From the NCBI GenBank assembly GCA_030697165.1, contig JAUYQQ010000008.1:377001-441000 (forward strand): a DNA stretch of 64,000 bases, in the 5' to 3' direction. The position numbers were made by a program, and so were the translations under genes. Below, piece after piece: positions 34,376-43,460 of the stretch. Numbering within the stretch: position 1 is the first letter of the stretch; each line of letters starts with the position of its first letter. The notes under the pieces are model-generated. The model was not told the origin of the DNA. It was given only the letters and a program-made list of their open reading frames with translations, and made no database searches. This DNA comes from Acidobacteriota bacterium (GTDB lineage: Bacteria > Acidobacteriota > Vicinamibacteria > Vicinamibacterales > UBA2999).

Positions 34376-35677
34376 CTACACCATCCGCCGTCCCCTAGTC
34401 TCCGGAATGCCGAGCCACAGCACAGCGGCTGCCAGATAGGCGAGCGCTGTTATTGAAAAGGCGAGCCCGAATCCTTGTGACTGGGCGAGGCCGCCGATTA
34501 TGAAGGGGGCGGCTGCACTGAGGAGTCGCCCGCTGTTGTAGGTCACGCCGAGCGCGGTGGCGCGAATGGCGGTGGGGAAGATCTCCGAGGCCACTGCGCC
34601 AAATCCGCTGAAGTAACCCGTGCCGAAGAACGCGACGAACGGGCCGAGGGCGAGCAGGTACATGGGCTCGCGCGTTGAGCCGTACGCCCACACCAGCGCC
34701 GCCGCCAACACCAGGTAGGTCACATAGGTCGGCTTGCGGCCGAACTTGTCGCTGATGAAACCAAACGTGACGTAGCCGAGCCACATGCCCACCTGCATGG
34801 CAATGATGAACATCGACATGGTGGTCGTGGAGAGGCCGATGCCGCCCTGCTCGACCGGCAGCGAGAGGTAGGACGGCACCCAGAGGTTCAAGCCCCACCA
34901 CGCAAACATGGTGGCGGCGTTCATTAGCGTCAGGGTCACCACGATCGTCAGCGAGACGCCCGAAATCCGGCTTCCACCTTCGCCAAGGCTACGGCGGACA
35001 AGAAAGCCGGATGCTACAGGTCCCGAGGTCCGGCTTCCACCTTCGCCAAGGCTACGGCGGACAAGAAAGCCGGACGCCACATCCGCCTTGGACCGAAGCC
35101 ACATCTCGGGCTCTTCGAGGTTCTTGCGGATCCACAGCGTGAAGAGGGCCGGGATGATGCCCACGAAGAACACCGCGCGCCAGCCGTAGGTGGGGAGCAC
35201 CAGCGCGACGACGACGGCGGCGGCGCCGTAGCCGATGGCCCAGCAGCTTTGCATGATGCCGAGCGCCTTGCCGCGGTGCTTCTCGGGCCACGTTTCGCTG
35301 ACGAGCGTGGCGCCGCTCGCCCACTCGCCGCCCATGCCGAGGCCCAGCAGGAAGCGGAAGATGGCGAGCTGCCACACGTTCTGCGCCAGGCCACAGGCGA
35401 ACGTGAACACCGAATACAACAGGATGCTGAGCGACAACGCGCGGGTGCGGCCCAACTTGTCGGCGATGACGCCAAAGACCAACCCGCCAAGGGCCGACGC
35501 GGCCAGCGTGAGCGACGCCAGCTGCCCTCCCGTCGCCAGGGTCAAATTGAGGTCCTTCACCACGTGGGTGAGGACCAGGGCGTAAAGCATCACGTCAAAG
35601 GCGTCGAGCAGCCAGCCGAGCGAGGCGGCAATCAGGGCCTTCTTGGCGGCCGGCGAGGCTTCATTCCAGAAGCTCAT
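34376..35677 (-). CDS. MFS transporter, probable organic-acid/sugar proton symporter
   Basis: This is a twelve-helix major-facilitator protein (433 residues). ADKLGRTRALSLSILLYSVF is the loop 2-3 signature, GLGMGGEWASGATLVSETWP and HRGKALGIMQSCWAIG resemble the aromatic acid/sialate symporter group, and SDKFGRKPTYVTYL is the second-half repeat. Two tandem R7 repeat copies add about 42 residues (196-237; VASGFLVRRSLGEGGSR twice) in the central cytoplasmic loop between helices 6 and 7. It is divergent from an Lrp-type gene with only 38 bp between them. The substrate is unknown. Confidence 0.9.
   Translation of the reverse strand: MSFWNEASPAAKKALIAASLGWLLDAFDVMLYALVLTHVVKDLNLTLATGGQLASLTLAASALGGLVFGVIADKLGRTRALSLSILLYSVFTFACGLAQNVWQLAIFRFLLGLGMGGEWASGATLVSETWPEKHRGKALGIMQSCWAIGYGAAAVVVALVLPTYGWRAVFFVGIIPALFTLWIRKNLEEPEMWLRSKADVASGFLVRRSLGEGGSRTSGPVASGFLVRRSLGEGGSRISGVSLTIVVTLTLMNAATMFAWWGLNLWVPSYLSLPVEQGGIGLSTTTMSMFIIAMQVGMWLGYVTFGFISDKFGRKPTYVTYLVLAAALVWAYGSTREPMYLLALGPFVAFFGTGYFSGFGAVASEIFPTAIRATALGVTYNSGRLLSAAAPFIIGGLAQSQGFGLAFSITALAYLAAAVLWLGIPETRGRRMV
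34967..35079. repeat. Twin R7 palindromes in frame inside the MFS gene
   Basis: Two copies of TCCGGCTTCCACCTTCGCCA with AGGCTACGGCGGACAAGAAAG and CCGGA ends lie 12 bp apart in the same orientation. Both are read in the same frame on the minus strand. Confidence 0.85.
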
Positions 35678-35697
35678 GTATTGAATGAAATCCAGTA

Positions 35698-35707
35698 ATT
35701 AGCTAAT
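35698..35707. promoter_or_regulatory. ATTAGCTAAT palindrome between divergent MFS and lrp-like genes
   Basis: A perfect 10-bp dyad lies in the 38-bp AT-rich gap. Its position 8 bp before the regulator start and 20 bp before the transporter start suits autoregulation by the Lrp/AsnC protein. This is inference from position. Confidence 0.45.
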
Positions 35708-35715
35708 ATTTCAGA

Positions 35716-36222
35716 ATGATCGACGAAATTGACGGCTCAATACTGGATATTCTCCAGTACAACGCCAGAACATCCCAGGCCGAACTCGCCAAAGCCGTTG
35801 GCCTGGCGCCGTCGGCGGTGACCGAACGGCTCAAGAAGCTCGAGGCAAAGGGCATTATCAAGGATTACGTCGCGCTGATCGACCCCCATGTGGTCGATCG
35901 CGGTCTTTTGGCGTTTGTGTCGGTGCGGACGTCGGAGCATGGGCCTGACATGCCGTCGGCGATCGAGCTCAGCAAGATTCCTGAAGTGCTCGAGGTGCAT
36001 CACGTGGCCGGCGACGACTGTTACCTGTTGAAGGTGCGGGCGCGCGATGCCGAGCACCTGGGGCAGATCCTCCGCCAGCAGATCGCGTCGGCGCAGTCGG
36101 TCACGTCCACCAAGACCACGATCGTGCTCGAGACGGTGAAAGAGGATCCGCGCATCGCGATTCCTAAAGAGAAGACGCTCACAAGCTTGGCCCGCCGAAG
36201 CCAAGGCGAAGGCGGCGCGTGA
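35716..36222 (+). CDS. Lrp/AsnC-family transcriptional regulator
   Basis: The N-terminal HTH (IDGSILDILQYNARTSQAEL, AKAVGLAPSAVTERLKKLE) is followed by the RAM effector-binding domain (LLAFVSVRTSEHG, EVHHVAGDDCYLLKVRARD). The length is 168 residues. The last dozen residues (SLARRSQGEGGA) look like a partial R7 repeat added to the C-terminus. The stop overlaps the start of the DMT transporter by 4 bases. It probably controls that gene and the divergent MFS transporter. Confidence 0.92.
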   Translation: MIDEIDGSILDILQYNARTSQAELAKAVGLAPSAVTERLKKLEAKGIIKDYVALIDPHVVDRGLLAFVSVRTSEHGPDMPSAIELSKIPEVLEVHHVAGDDCYLLKVRARDAEHLGQILRQQIASAQSVTSTKTTIVLETVKEDPRIAIPKEKTLTSLARRSQGEGGA

Positions 36223-37088
36223 GCCTTGCGCATCTCTCGTTCGTCGCCGTCTGCATCATCTGGGGCACCACCTACCTGGGTATCACGGTCGCGCTCGAGA
36301 CCGTGCCGGTGCTGCTTGTGGCGGGCCTGCGCTGGATGTCGGCGGGGCTGCTGCTCTGCGGCCTCCTGCTGGCCACCGGCCGGCGCCTGCCGCCCATGCG
36401 CATGTGGGGCCCGTTGGTGCTGCTCGGGTTCCTGATGAATATTGTCGGCAACGGCTTCGTGGTGTTCGCGCAGCAGTACGTGGCCAGCGGCCTGACGGCG
36501 GTGTTGATTGCGACCACGCCGTTCTGGTCGGCGCTCGTCGAGCGCCTGCTGCCCAATGGCGACCGCTTTTCGGGCCGCGCCCTGGCTGGCCTCAGTATTG
36601 GCTTTTCGGGCATTGTCATCCTGGTGTGGCCCGAGCTGTCGCAGGGGGGCGCGAGCGGACGCGCGTTTGTCGGCGGCGTGATCGCTATCCAGCTGGCATG
36701 CGTGGGCTGGGTGATCGGGACCTCCTATGCCAAGCGGCACGAGCTTGGCGACGATCCGTTTCCGTCGGCGGCGCTGCAAATGGTGTTCAGCGGCGTGATG
36801 CTGCTCTCGGCCGCCACCGTGCGCGGCGATTGGGCCGAGTTGTCATTCACGCCGCGGACGTTCGGCGCGATGGCGTACTTATCGATTGCCGGATCGCTCG
36901 TGGCGTACTCCGCCTACATCTATGCCATCCAGCACCTGCGGCTGTCGCTGGTGTCGCTGTACGCCTACATCAACCCGATCATCGCGGTCGCGCTCGGCAC
37001 AGTGCTGCTCGGCGAACCGCTGTCGCCTCGCATTCTTCTCGCGGCGGGACTGGTGCTGACCGGGGCGTGGATCGTCGGAAAGAAGTAG
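36219..37088 (+). CDS. EamA/DMT-family transporter
   Basis: This ten-helix drug/metabolite transporter has 289 residues and two EamA repeats. The first has VCIIWGTTYLGITVALETVP and FVVFAQQYVASGLTAVLIAT. The second ends LVSLYAYINPIIAVALGTVLL, then LGEPLSPRILLAAGLVLTGAW. Members often export amino acids or related metabolites. A GTG start overlaps the Lrp gene, suggesting the regulator senses the exported compound; this is inference. Confidence 0.9.
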   Translation: MSLAHLSFVAVCIIWGTTYLGITVALETVPVLLVAGLRWMSAGLLLCGLLLATGRRLPPMRMWGPLVLLGFLMNIVGNGFVVFAQQYVASGLTAVLIATTPFWSALVERLLPNGDRFSGRALAGLSIGFSGIVILVWPELSQGGASGRAFVGGVIAIQLACVGWVIGTSYAKRHELGDDPFPSAALQMVFSGVMLLSAATVRGDWAELSFTPRTFGAMAYLSIAGSLVAYSAYIYAIQHLRLSLVSLYAYINPIIAVALGTVLLGEPLSPRILLAAGLVLTGAWIVGKK

Positions 37089-37226
37089 GTTCAAGCACGA
37101 GGGTTCAAACACGAAGGTTCTATCACGATGGTTCTACCACGATGGTTCTGAGAACCCCCGTGATTGAACCCCCGTGATTGAACCTACGTGATTGAACCTA
37201 CGTGATTGAACCCTAGTGTTTGAACC
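37088..37226. repeat. GGTTCAAGCACGAG palindromic array
   Basis: Four or five left-arm units reach GGTTCTGAGAACC (about 37143-37155). Five inverted units (CCCGTGATTGAA, CCTACGTGATTGAA) follow. It lies between convergent genes and ends at the YhaM-like stop codon. It shares the 34.2 kb design and unit. Confidence 0.88.
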
Positions 37227-38175
37227 CTTTGTATAACACCCGGCTCAGCCGTTTATGCCAGCCGGTAAATTCGTCTGACGAAGGGTCTTCGGCGATGGCG
37301 CGGCGGACCTGGTTGATCTTCGCGTCCAGTTCGTCCACCGAGTTCAGGATGAACGCCTCGATCGATTTGGGCTCGACCGGCGAGCCGTACTCGCGGGTGC
37401 CGTGGTGCGAGGCAATGAGGTGTTCGACCTGGGCGCGCAGCTCGAGCGGGAAGCCGCTGATGCCGTTGATGGCTTCGCGCACCATGATCAGGCCAAGCGC
37501 GATATGGCCCACCATGTTGCCGTCGCGCGTGTAGCTGCCGCTGCCGCCCTCGTAGGCCAGCTCCTGCAGCTTGCCGATGTCGTGCAACACCACTCCCGCC
37601 AGCACCAGGTCATCGTCTGCCCCATAGGCGCGCGATAGCAGCGCGCCGGCCTCGGCCATCTTGGTGATGTGTTCCAGGAAGCCGCCGCGATAGGCGTGGT
37701 GAATGGTCTGCGCCGCCGGCCAGGTCTTCAGCTGATCGGCGTGATCGGTGGTAATGCGGTTCAGCAGCACGCGCAGGTGATCGTTCTTCACGCCCCGCAG
37801 CCGCGCCTGCAGCTCCTCCCACATCTCGTCGATGGGACGCGGCGCGCTCAGGATGCATTCATCCTCGCGAAAGCCCTGCAAGCGGTCCTGCTCGGGATTG
37901 ACCCGGCGAATGGTCGAGAGCACCAGCTGGACCTGGCCGTTGTACAGGCTGCCGCGCCCTTCGACGCGCACGAACTCGCCGGCCTCGAACTCGCCCTTGA
38001 CCCGCTCGACGTCCTGCAGAATCTTGCCGGTGGTCTGCCCCGTGGCGTCTTGCAGGTTCAGGATCACGAACTCGCTGCCGCTGCGGCCGGCGCGCAGTTC
38101 CTTGTAGGTGCAAAGGAAGAAGCCCCATCCGGCGTCTTCAGTCGTGAGGCTGGCAATTCGAGGCAGTCGCTGCAT
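37213..38175 (-). CDS. YhaM-like OB-fold/HD-domain 3'-5' exoribonuclease
   Basis: The N-terminal OB-fold (FLCTYKELRAGRSGSEFVIL, GEFVRVEGRGSLYNGQVQL) is followed by an HD domain with HHAYRGGFLEHITKM, LAGVVLHDIGKLQEL and SHHGTREYGSPVEPKSIEAF. This order is that of YhaM/Cbf1, which trims RNA or single-stranded DNA from the 3' end. The length of 320 residues fits. A one-sided CCAGTAG arm lies just upstream of its ATG. Confidence 0.87.
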   Translation of the reverse strand: MQRLPRIASLTTEDAGWGFFLCTYKELRAGRSGSEFVILNLQDATGQTTGKILQDVERVKGEFEAGEFVRVEGRGSLYNGQVQLVLSTIRRVNPEQDRLQGFREDECILSAPRPIDEMWEELQARLRGVKNDHLRVLLNRITTDHADQLKTWPAAQTIHHAYRGGFLEHITKMAEAGALLSRAYGADDDLVLAGVVLHDIGKLQELAYEGGSGSYTRDGNMVGHIALGLIMVREAINGISGFPLELRAQVEHLIASHHGTREYGSPVEPKSIEAFILNSVDELDAKINQVRRAIAEDPSSDEFTGWHKRLSRVLYKGFKH

Positions 38176-38176
38176 T

Positions 38177-38206
38177 TTCTGGCTACTGGCTACTGGCTAC
38201 TGGCTA
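38177..38206. repeat. CCAGTAG arm, locus i (one orientation)
   Basis: CTGGCTACTGG units (four) occur with no inverted partner. They fill the gap between the YhaM-like and FabZ-like genes, both on the minus strand. Confidence 0.8.
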
Positions 38207-38650
38207 CTACTCAGCCCCGAGCGCGAACGTCATGGTGCCGTGAATCACGACCTTGTTGCCGACGCGCGCGCGGCCGTCGAGCACGCCCATGCGGCTCTTC
38301 AGGCGCTTGACGTTGGCCTCGATCACCACCTGGTCGCCGGCATGCACCGGCCCGCGAAAGCGCACGCGCTCCATGCCACGGAAGAAAATCAGCATGCCCT
38401 CGTTCTCGGGCTTGGCCAGAATCAGGATCGCGCCAACCTGAGCCACGGCCTCCATCAGCACCGTCGGCGGCAACGTCGGCGGCCCGCCGTTGTGGCGGCT
38501 GAGGTACGGCTCGTTAATCGACACGTTCTTGATGCCGACAATCCGCTGGTCGGGCGCAAACTCGGTAATGCGGTCCACGAGCAGGAACGGGAAGCGATGG
38601 GGAATGATCCGTGCGATCGCCGTGTAGTCCAGCGGAAGTGCAATCTCCAT
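38207..38650 (-). CDS. fabZ: FabZ-like 3-hydroxyacyl-ACP dehydratase
   Basis: This hotdog-fold dehydratase of 147 residues has IPHRFPFLLVDRI with the catalytic His and TVLMEAVAQVGAI with the catalytic Glu/helix. The usual GHFPGxPxMPGV loop is replaced by SRHNGGPPTLPPTV, which is unusual. It may act in fatty acid synthesis or a related acyl pathway. ATG 38650 is chosen over a longer frame that runs antisense into the next gene. It is divergent from the S9 peptidase. Confidence 0.83.
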   Translation of the reverse strand: MEIALPLDYTAIARIIPHRFPFLLVDRITEFAPDQRIVGIKNVSINEPYLSRHNGGPPTLPPTVLMEAVAQVGAILILAKPENEGMLIFFRGMERVRFRGPVHAGDQVVIEANVKRLKSRMGVLDGRARVGNKVVIHGTMTFALGAE

Positions 38651-38687
38651 GAAGATAAGAATTATACTTCGCCCCTTGGAGGACCTG

Positions 38688-40713
38688 ATGCGCAAGACCC
38701 TGGTGGCCGTGGCCCTGCTGGCCGTCTCGCTCACGAACCCGTTCGCCCAGTCAAAGCGGGCCGTCACCTTCGACGATGTGCTGAATGTGAAGGCGGTGGG
38801 CGGGGCGACCATTTCGCCGGATGGCGCCCAGGTGCTGTACACGGTTCGCCAGTGGGTCGCGGAGAAAGATCGGATGGAGGCCCGGACGCACATCTGGATC
38901 GTGCCGACGAGCGGCGCCACGCCGGCCCGCCAGCTCACCTCGGGCGAGAAGGGCGACACCCAGCCGCAATGGTCGCCCGACGGCCGCTACATCAGCTTCG
39001 TGTCGGCGCGCGGCGCCGGCGAAGAGGTCAAGGCGCAGGTCCACGTCATGCGCGCGGACGGCGGCGAGGCGTGGAAGCTGACCGACAGCAAAGAGAACGT
39101 CTCGAGCTACTCGTGGTCGCCCGACAGCACGCGCATTGCCTATGTCGCGATCGACCCGCGCAGCGCGGAAGAAGAAGCCAACATCAGGAAGCGCGATGAC
39201 GAGCGCGTGTTCGAAGGAGATTTTCGCTACGCCCACATCTGGGTCGTGGACGTCGACCAATCCCGCCACGCGCATCACCGAAGGCAAGACCTACACCGTG
39301 GCTGGCGCGCCGTCCTGGGCGCCCGACGGCAAGCGCTTCGTGTTCGGCGGCGGCGCCACGCCCATGCTGCGCGACAACCGCCGCGATATCTACCTGGCCA
39401 GTCTCGAGCCGAAGCAGGTCGAGAAGATCAGCACCAACTTCGGCAGCGACACCTCGCCGCGCTGGTCACCCGACGGCAAGTCGATTGCCTGGACGTCGGA
39501 ACCGTACACCGGCGCGCCGCTGCCTGACGGCACGGCGCCGGGCGTGACCATGCAGTCGAAGCTGATGCTGTACGACGTCGCCGCCAGGTCGATCAAGGAC
39601 GTGTCGTCGCCTGGCTTCGATACCGATGCGGGCAACCCGGTGTGGACGGCCGAAGGCAATCGCGTGGTGTTCGTCGCCGGCAAGCGCGCCTACAACGAGG
39701 CGTTCGCGTACGACCTCACCACCGGCCGCTACACGCAGTTGAGCTCCAGGAAGACGCTGCAGGGCATCTCGATCAGCACCGATGGCCGCACCATTGCCCT
39801 GACCATGGATACGCCCGACCAGGCGTCGGAGGTCTACGTCACCGACCCGGCGTACCAGAACTTCCGCAAGCTCACGAACACCAACCCACAGCTGGCCGAG
39901 CTCGCGCAGGGCGACACCGAAGTGGTCACCTGGAAGGGGGCGGACGGCCTCGAAGTGGAAGGCGTGCTGCTTAAGCCCGTGGGCTTCACGGCCGGCACGA
40001 AGTACCCGACGCTGGTCGTCGCGCACGGCGGCCCGGCGGGCGCCTTCGTCAACGGCTTCCGGCTGGGCGGGCTCGAGGGCGGCCAGGTGTGGGCCAACAA
40101 GGGGTGGGCGGTGTTCTATCCCAACCCGCGCGGCAGCACGAACTACGGCGAGAAGTTCCTGCAGCACAACATCAACGACTGGGGCGGCGGCGACTACAAG
40201 GACATCATGACCGGCGTCGATGCGCTGGTCGCCCGCGGCATTGCCGATCCCGACAAGCTGGCGCACATCGGCTGGAGCTACGGCGGCTACATGACGGCGT
40301 GGGTGATCACCCAGACCACCCGCTTCAAGGCGGCCATGGTCGGTGCCGGCCTGACCAACATGTGGAGCATGTACGGCACCAATGACATTCCGAGCGTGCT
40401 GATCAGCTACTTCGGCGGCATTCCGAACGAAAAGACACTGCCGCTGTACCTGGAGCGCTCGGCCATGTCACACATCGACAAGGTGACGACGCCCACGCTG
40501 ATCCTGCATGGGGCCAATGACGAGCGGGTGCCGGTGGGCCAGGCGCTGGAGCTGTACCGCGGGCTGAAAGACCGCGGCAAGCCCACCGAATTGGTGCTCT
40601 ACCCGCGAGCAGGTCACGGCATTACGGAGTACTATCATCAGAAGGACCGCATGCAGCGGATCCACGACTGGGTGACCAAGTACACGTTGCCTGCAGTAGC
40701 CAGTAGCCAGTAG
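38688..40713 (+). pseudogene. S9-family prolyl oligopeptidase/acylaminoacyl peptidase, frameshifted
   Basis: A signal peptide (MRKTLVAVALLAVSLTNPFA) and beta-propeller blades (PQWSPDGRYISF, SYSWSPDSTRIAY) run to WVVDVD at about 39257. The protein then continues in the next frame from TNPATRITEG. The C-terminal alpha/beta hydrolase has GWSYGGY (Ser), GANDERVP (Asp) and AGHG (His), so the triad is intact. The span of 2026 bases is one more than a multiple of three. It is either a one-base gain/two-base loss or a sequencing error. GGAGG precedes ATG 38688. The last residues (VASSQ) come from the CCAGTAG array. Confidence 0.88.
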
Positions 40714-40796
40714 CCAGCCAGTAGCCAGTAGCCAGTAGCCAGTAGCCAGAAAGACAAGGGCTCTTCTGGCATCTGGCATCTGGATACTGGATACTA
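40694..40796. repeat. CCAGTAG palindromic array, locus j
   Basis: Eight left-arm units end AGAAAGACAAGGG. The right arm is TTCTGGCATCTGGCATCTGG with GATACTGGATACTA. The first units encode the end of the peptidase. Confidence 0.86.
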
Positions 40797-40805
40797 ATCA
40801 GAACA

Positions 40806-42590
40806 ATGACTGAATCAGCGCCGCATGGCGCCGCCAGCAGCACGGCTTCGGACGCCGAGCTGCTGGCCATTCTCGCGGAGCTCGGGCGCGAGGTCAGCTC
40901 GGTGCTCGACCTCGACACCCTCCTCGAGCGCATCCCACAACTGATCTCCCGGCTCACCAAGTTCACCGTCTTCTCGGTCTACCTGCTCCACGAGAAGCGC
41001 GAGGAGCTGACCATTGCCTACGCCGAGGGCTACCCCGACGAAATCGTCCAGCACTTCACGCTGCAGGTCGGCCAGGGCATTGTCGGCACGGCCGTCGCCG
41101 AGCAGCGGCCGATCCTGCTGAACGACGTCGATTCCGACCCGCGCTACCTGGCGGTGGTGCCCGGGGCCAAGTCGCAGCTGGTCGTGCCGCTGCGCAACAA
41201 GGCCAAGGTGATTGGCGCCCTCAACCTGCTGAGCGATCAGCTGGGCGCGTTCACCGAACGCGACGAGTGGATCCTGCGGCAGTTCGGCGCCCACGTGGCG
41301 CAGGGCATTGCCACCGCCCGCCTGTTCGAGTCGGAGCGCGAGTACACCGAGACGCTGGAAACGCTGGCCGAGATCGGCCGAGAGATGACCGCGATTCTCG
41401 ACCCCGACGAGCTGCTGACGCGCCTGGCCCACCTGATCAAGCGGGTGATCGACTACCGCATCTTCGGGATCCTCCTGCTGGACGAAGATTCGGGCATGCT
41501 CGAGATGAAGGTGGCCATCAAGTACGGCGACGACCCGGCGGCCATGGAGCCGGTCAAGCTGGGCGAAGGCCTGGTCGGCTACGCCGCGCTGCACAAGGAA
41601 GTGGTGCTGGTACCCGACGTGCTGAAGGACCCGCGCTACATCCAGGCAGTGCCGGGCGTGCGATCGGAGCTGGTCGTGCCGCTGCTGCTGAAGGACCGCT
41701 GCATCGGCGTCTTCGACCTCGAAAGCCCGGAGCCCGACGCCTTCAACAAGAACCACGTCAAGCTGCTGACGCTGCTGGCCTCGGAAGCCGCGGTGGCCCT
41801 CGAGAACGCGCGGCTCTACGAATCGATCCGCGCCAACGAGGCCCGCTTCGAGAAGGAACTGCGCTTCGCCAAGCGCGTGCAGATGGCGCTCTTGCCGCAG
41901 GAGCTGCCCAAGCGGCTGCGCGGGGTGGACGTGGCCTGGCACTTCGACCCCGCCCGCGAGCTCGGCGGCGACCTGTGCGACTTCCTGTCGCCCGAGCCGA
42001 ACACCCTGGTGGTGGCGGTGGGCGACGTCTCAGGCAAGGGCGTCCCGGCGGCGCTGTACGGCGCCGCCATCGGCGAAATGGTGCGTGGCCGCACCTTCCG
42101 CCGCCGCCTCGAGAAAGAGCGCAGCACGCCGGCCGCCGTGCTGGCCGGCATGAACCGCATTCTCCACGAGCGCAACCTGGAGGAGTACTACTGCACCCTC
42201 TGCTACGCGATGTTCGAGTTCAAGAAGCAGATCGTGACGTTCGCCAACTCGGGGCTGCCGTACCCGGTGCGCTGCACCAACGGCAAGGCGACGGCGATCG
42301 ACATGCCCGGTGTGCCGCTCGGCTCATTTGGCAGCTCCGCCTACGACGAAGTGCAGGTGCCGCTCTTGCCCGGTGACGTGTTCGTGTTCTTCTCGGACGG
42401 CATTTCCGAGGCGTTCAACGAAGCCGGCGAGGATTTCGGCATGCCGCGGCTGCTCGAGGTGATCGAACGCACGCACGCGAAGCCGGCGAAGGAAATTGTC
42501 GGGGAGCTGTTCGGCGCGGTCCAGGCGTTTTGCGGCGACGCCGAGCAGAATGATGACCGAACTGTAGTGGTGGTGAAAATAAACCAGTAA
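40806..42590 (+). CDS. GAF-GAF-PP2C (RsbU/SpoIIE-type) serine phosphatase
   Basis: Two GAF domains (LAELGREVSSVLDLDTLLER and LAEIGREMTAILDPDELLTR) are followed by a linker helix (RFEKELRFAKRVQMALLPQE) and a PP2C phosphatase domain with ELGGDLCDFL, VAVGDVSGKGVPAALYGA and FFSDGISEAFNE. It is cytoplasmic, with 594 residues. Such proteins dephosphorylate anti-anti-sigma factors in partner-switching stress pathways. A related membrane phosphatase lies at 55.7 kb; no RsbV/RsbW genes are visible. Confidence 0.92.
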   Translation: MTESAPHGAASSTASDAELLAILAELGREVSSVLDLDTLLERIPQLISRLTKFTVFSVYLLHEKREELTIAYAEGYPDEIVQHFTLQVGQGIVGTAVAEQRPILLNDVDSDPRYLAVVPGAKSQLVVPLRNKAKVIGALNLLSDQLGAFTERDEWILRQFGAHVAQGIATARLFESEREYTETLETLAEIGREMTAILDPDELLTRLAHLIKRVIDYRIFGILLLDEDSGMLEMKVAIKYGDDPAAMEPVKLGEGLVGYAALHKEVVLVPDVLKDPRYIQAVPGVRSELVVPLLLKDRCIGVFDLESPEPDAFNKNHVKLLTLLASEAAVALENARLYESIRANEARFEKELRFAKRVQMALLPQELPKRLRGVDVAWHFDPARELGGDLCDFLSPEPNTLVVAVGDVSGKGVPAALYGAAIGEMVRGRTFRRRLEKERSTPAAVLAGMNRILHERNLEEYYCTLCYAMFEFKKQIVTFANSGLPYPVRCTNGKATAIDMPGVPLGSFGSSAYDEVQVPLLPGDVFVFFSDGISEAFNEAGEDFGMPRLLEVIERTHAKPAKEIVGELFGAVQAFCGDAEQNDDRTVVVVKINQ

Positions 42591-42662
42591 CCAGATGCCA
42601 GTATCCAGATGCCAGAAGAACTCTTGCCTTTCTGGCTACTGGCTACTGGCTACTGGCTACTA
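42583..42662. repeat. CCAGTAG palindromic array, locus k
   Basis: The left arm CCAGTAACCAGATGCCAGTA meets a centre near 42620. The right arm CTTTCTGGCTACTGGCTACT continues to the atpB stop codon, which it supplies. It lies between convergent genes. Confidence 0.84.
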
Positions 42663-43424
42663 GTGGGAATGTGCCGGCGCGTGGCCGTGTTCGCCGCCGT
42701 AATCATCCCCGTGGTCGTCCACGTGCGTGGCGGCGGTCAGGTAGATGGCCCCCAGCGTCAGGAAGATGAACGCCTGCAGCGGGCCGACGATCAAGCCCAG
42801 GAACTGAATCGGCAGCGGCGCAATGAAGGGCACGATGCTGGCGAGAATCAGCACCACGAGGTGCTCGCCGAAGATGTTGCCGAACAGGCGCAGCGTGAGC
42901 GACAGCACGCGCGACAGGTGGCTGATGATCTCGATCACGAAGATCATCGGCGCCAGCGCCAGGGGCACGCCCGGCATCACCGCGAAGTGCTTGATGTAGT
43001 TGACCGGCCCGTTCGCAATCACGCCCTGCGCGTGATAGTAGAGCCACAGCGTGAGCGCGCACGCGAACGGCACGTTGATGTTGCTGGTAGGCGAACCGAG
43101 GCCCGGGATCTGGCCCATCAGGTTGCCCAGCAGGATGAAGACGAACAGCGTGCCGAGCAGGGGCAGGTACTTCCGGCCCTTCCTGCCCATGTTGTCTTCG
43201 AGCACGCCGACCAGGAACGAAACGACGTCTTCCAGGACGATCTGGAGCTTGCCGGGGTTATCGACGCTCAACTGCGAGCGGATGGCCAGGCCGATGAAGA
43301 GGATGAACAGCGTGATCAACCCGACAAAGACCATGTGGTCGGGGATGGCGGCGTGAATGCCCAGCGAGGCGATGATCGCGTTGATGATCGCGACTAGTGG
43401 GGAGGGGTGTGCAATGGCGTCCAC
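42660..43424 (-). CDS. atpB: F-type ATP synthase subunit a
   Basis: This is the proton-channel subunit of Fo. SLTLRLFGNIFGEHLVVLIL contains the essential Arg (LRLFGN), and FIFLTLGAIYLTAA is the last helix. About six membrane helices occur in 254 residues. The His/Asp-rich tail (HVDDHGDDYGGEHGHAPAHS) is unusual. It stands alone, 32 kb from the other atp genes, with no atpE beside it. The TAG stop comes from a CCAGTAG array. Confidence 0.95.
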   Translation of the reverse strand: MDAIAHPSPLVAIINAIIASLGIHAAIPDHMVFVGLITLFILFIGLAIRSQLSVDNPGKLQIVLEDVVSFLVGVLEDNMGRKGRKYLPLLGTLFVFILLGNLMGQIPGLGSPTSNINVPFACALTLWLYYHAQGVIANGPVNYIKHFAVMPGVPLALAPMIFVIEIISHLSRVLSLTLRLFGNIFGEHLVVLILASIVPFIAPLPIQFLGLIVGPLQAFIFLTLGAIYLTAATHVDDHGDDYGGEHGHAPAHSH

Positions 43425-43460
43425 AGCCCGGACATTGTACTAGATTTCACAAGGCCGAAT

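Noticed and set aside
38108-39199. Long open frames antisense to known genes (also 31253-32869, 50692-52770, 52670-54079 and 54206-55732 on the plus strand)
   Set aside because: They lie opposite well-supported genes, have compositions expected from GC-rich codon bias (Arg/His/Gly-rich) and show no recognisable motifs.
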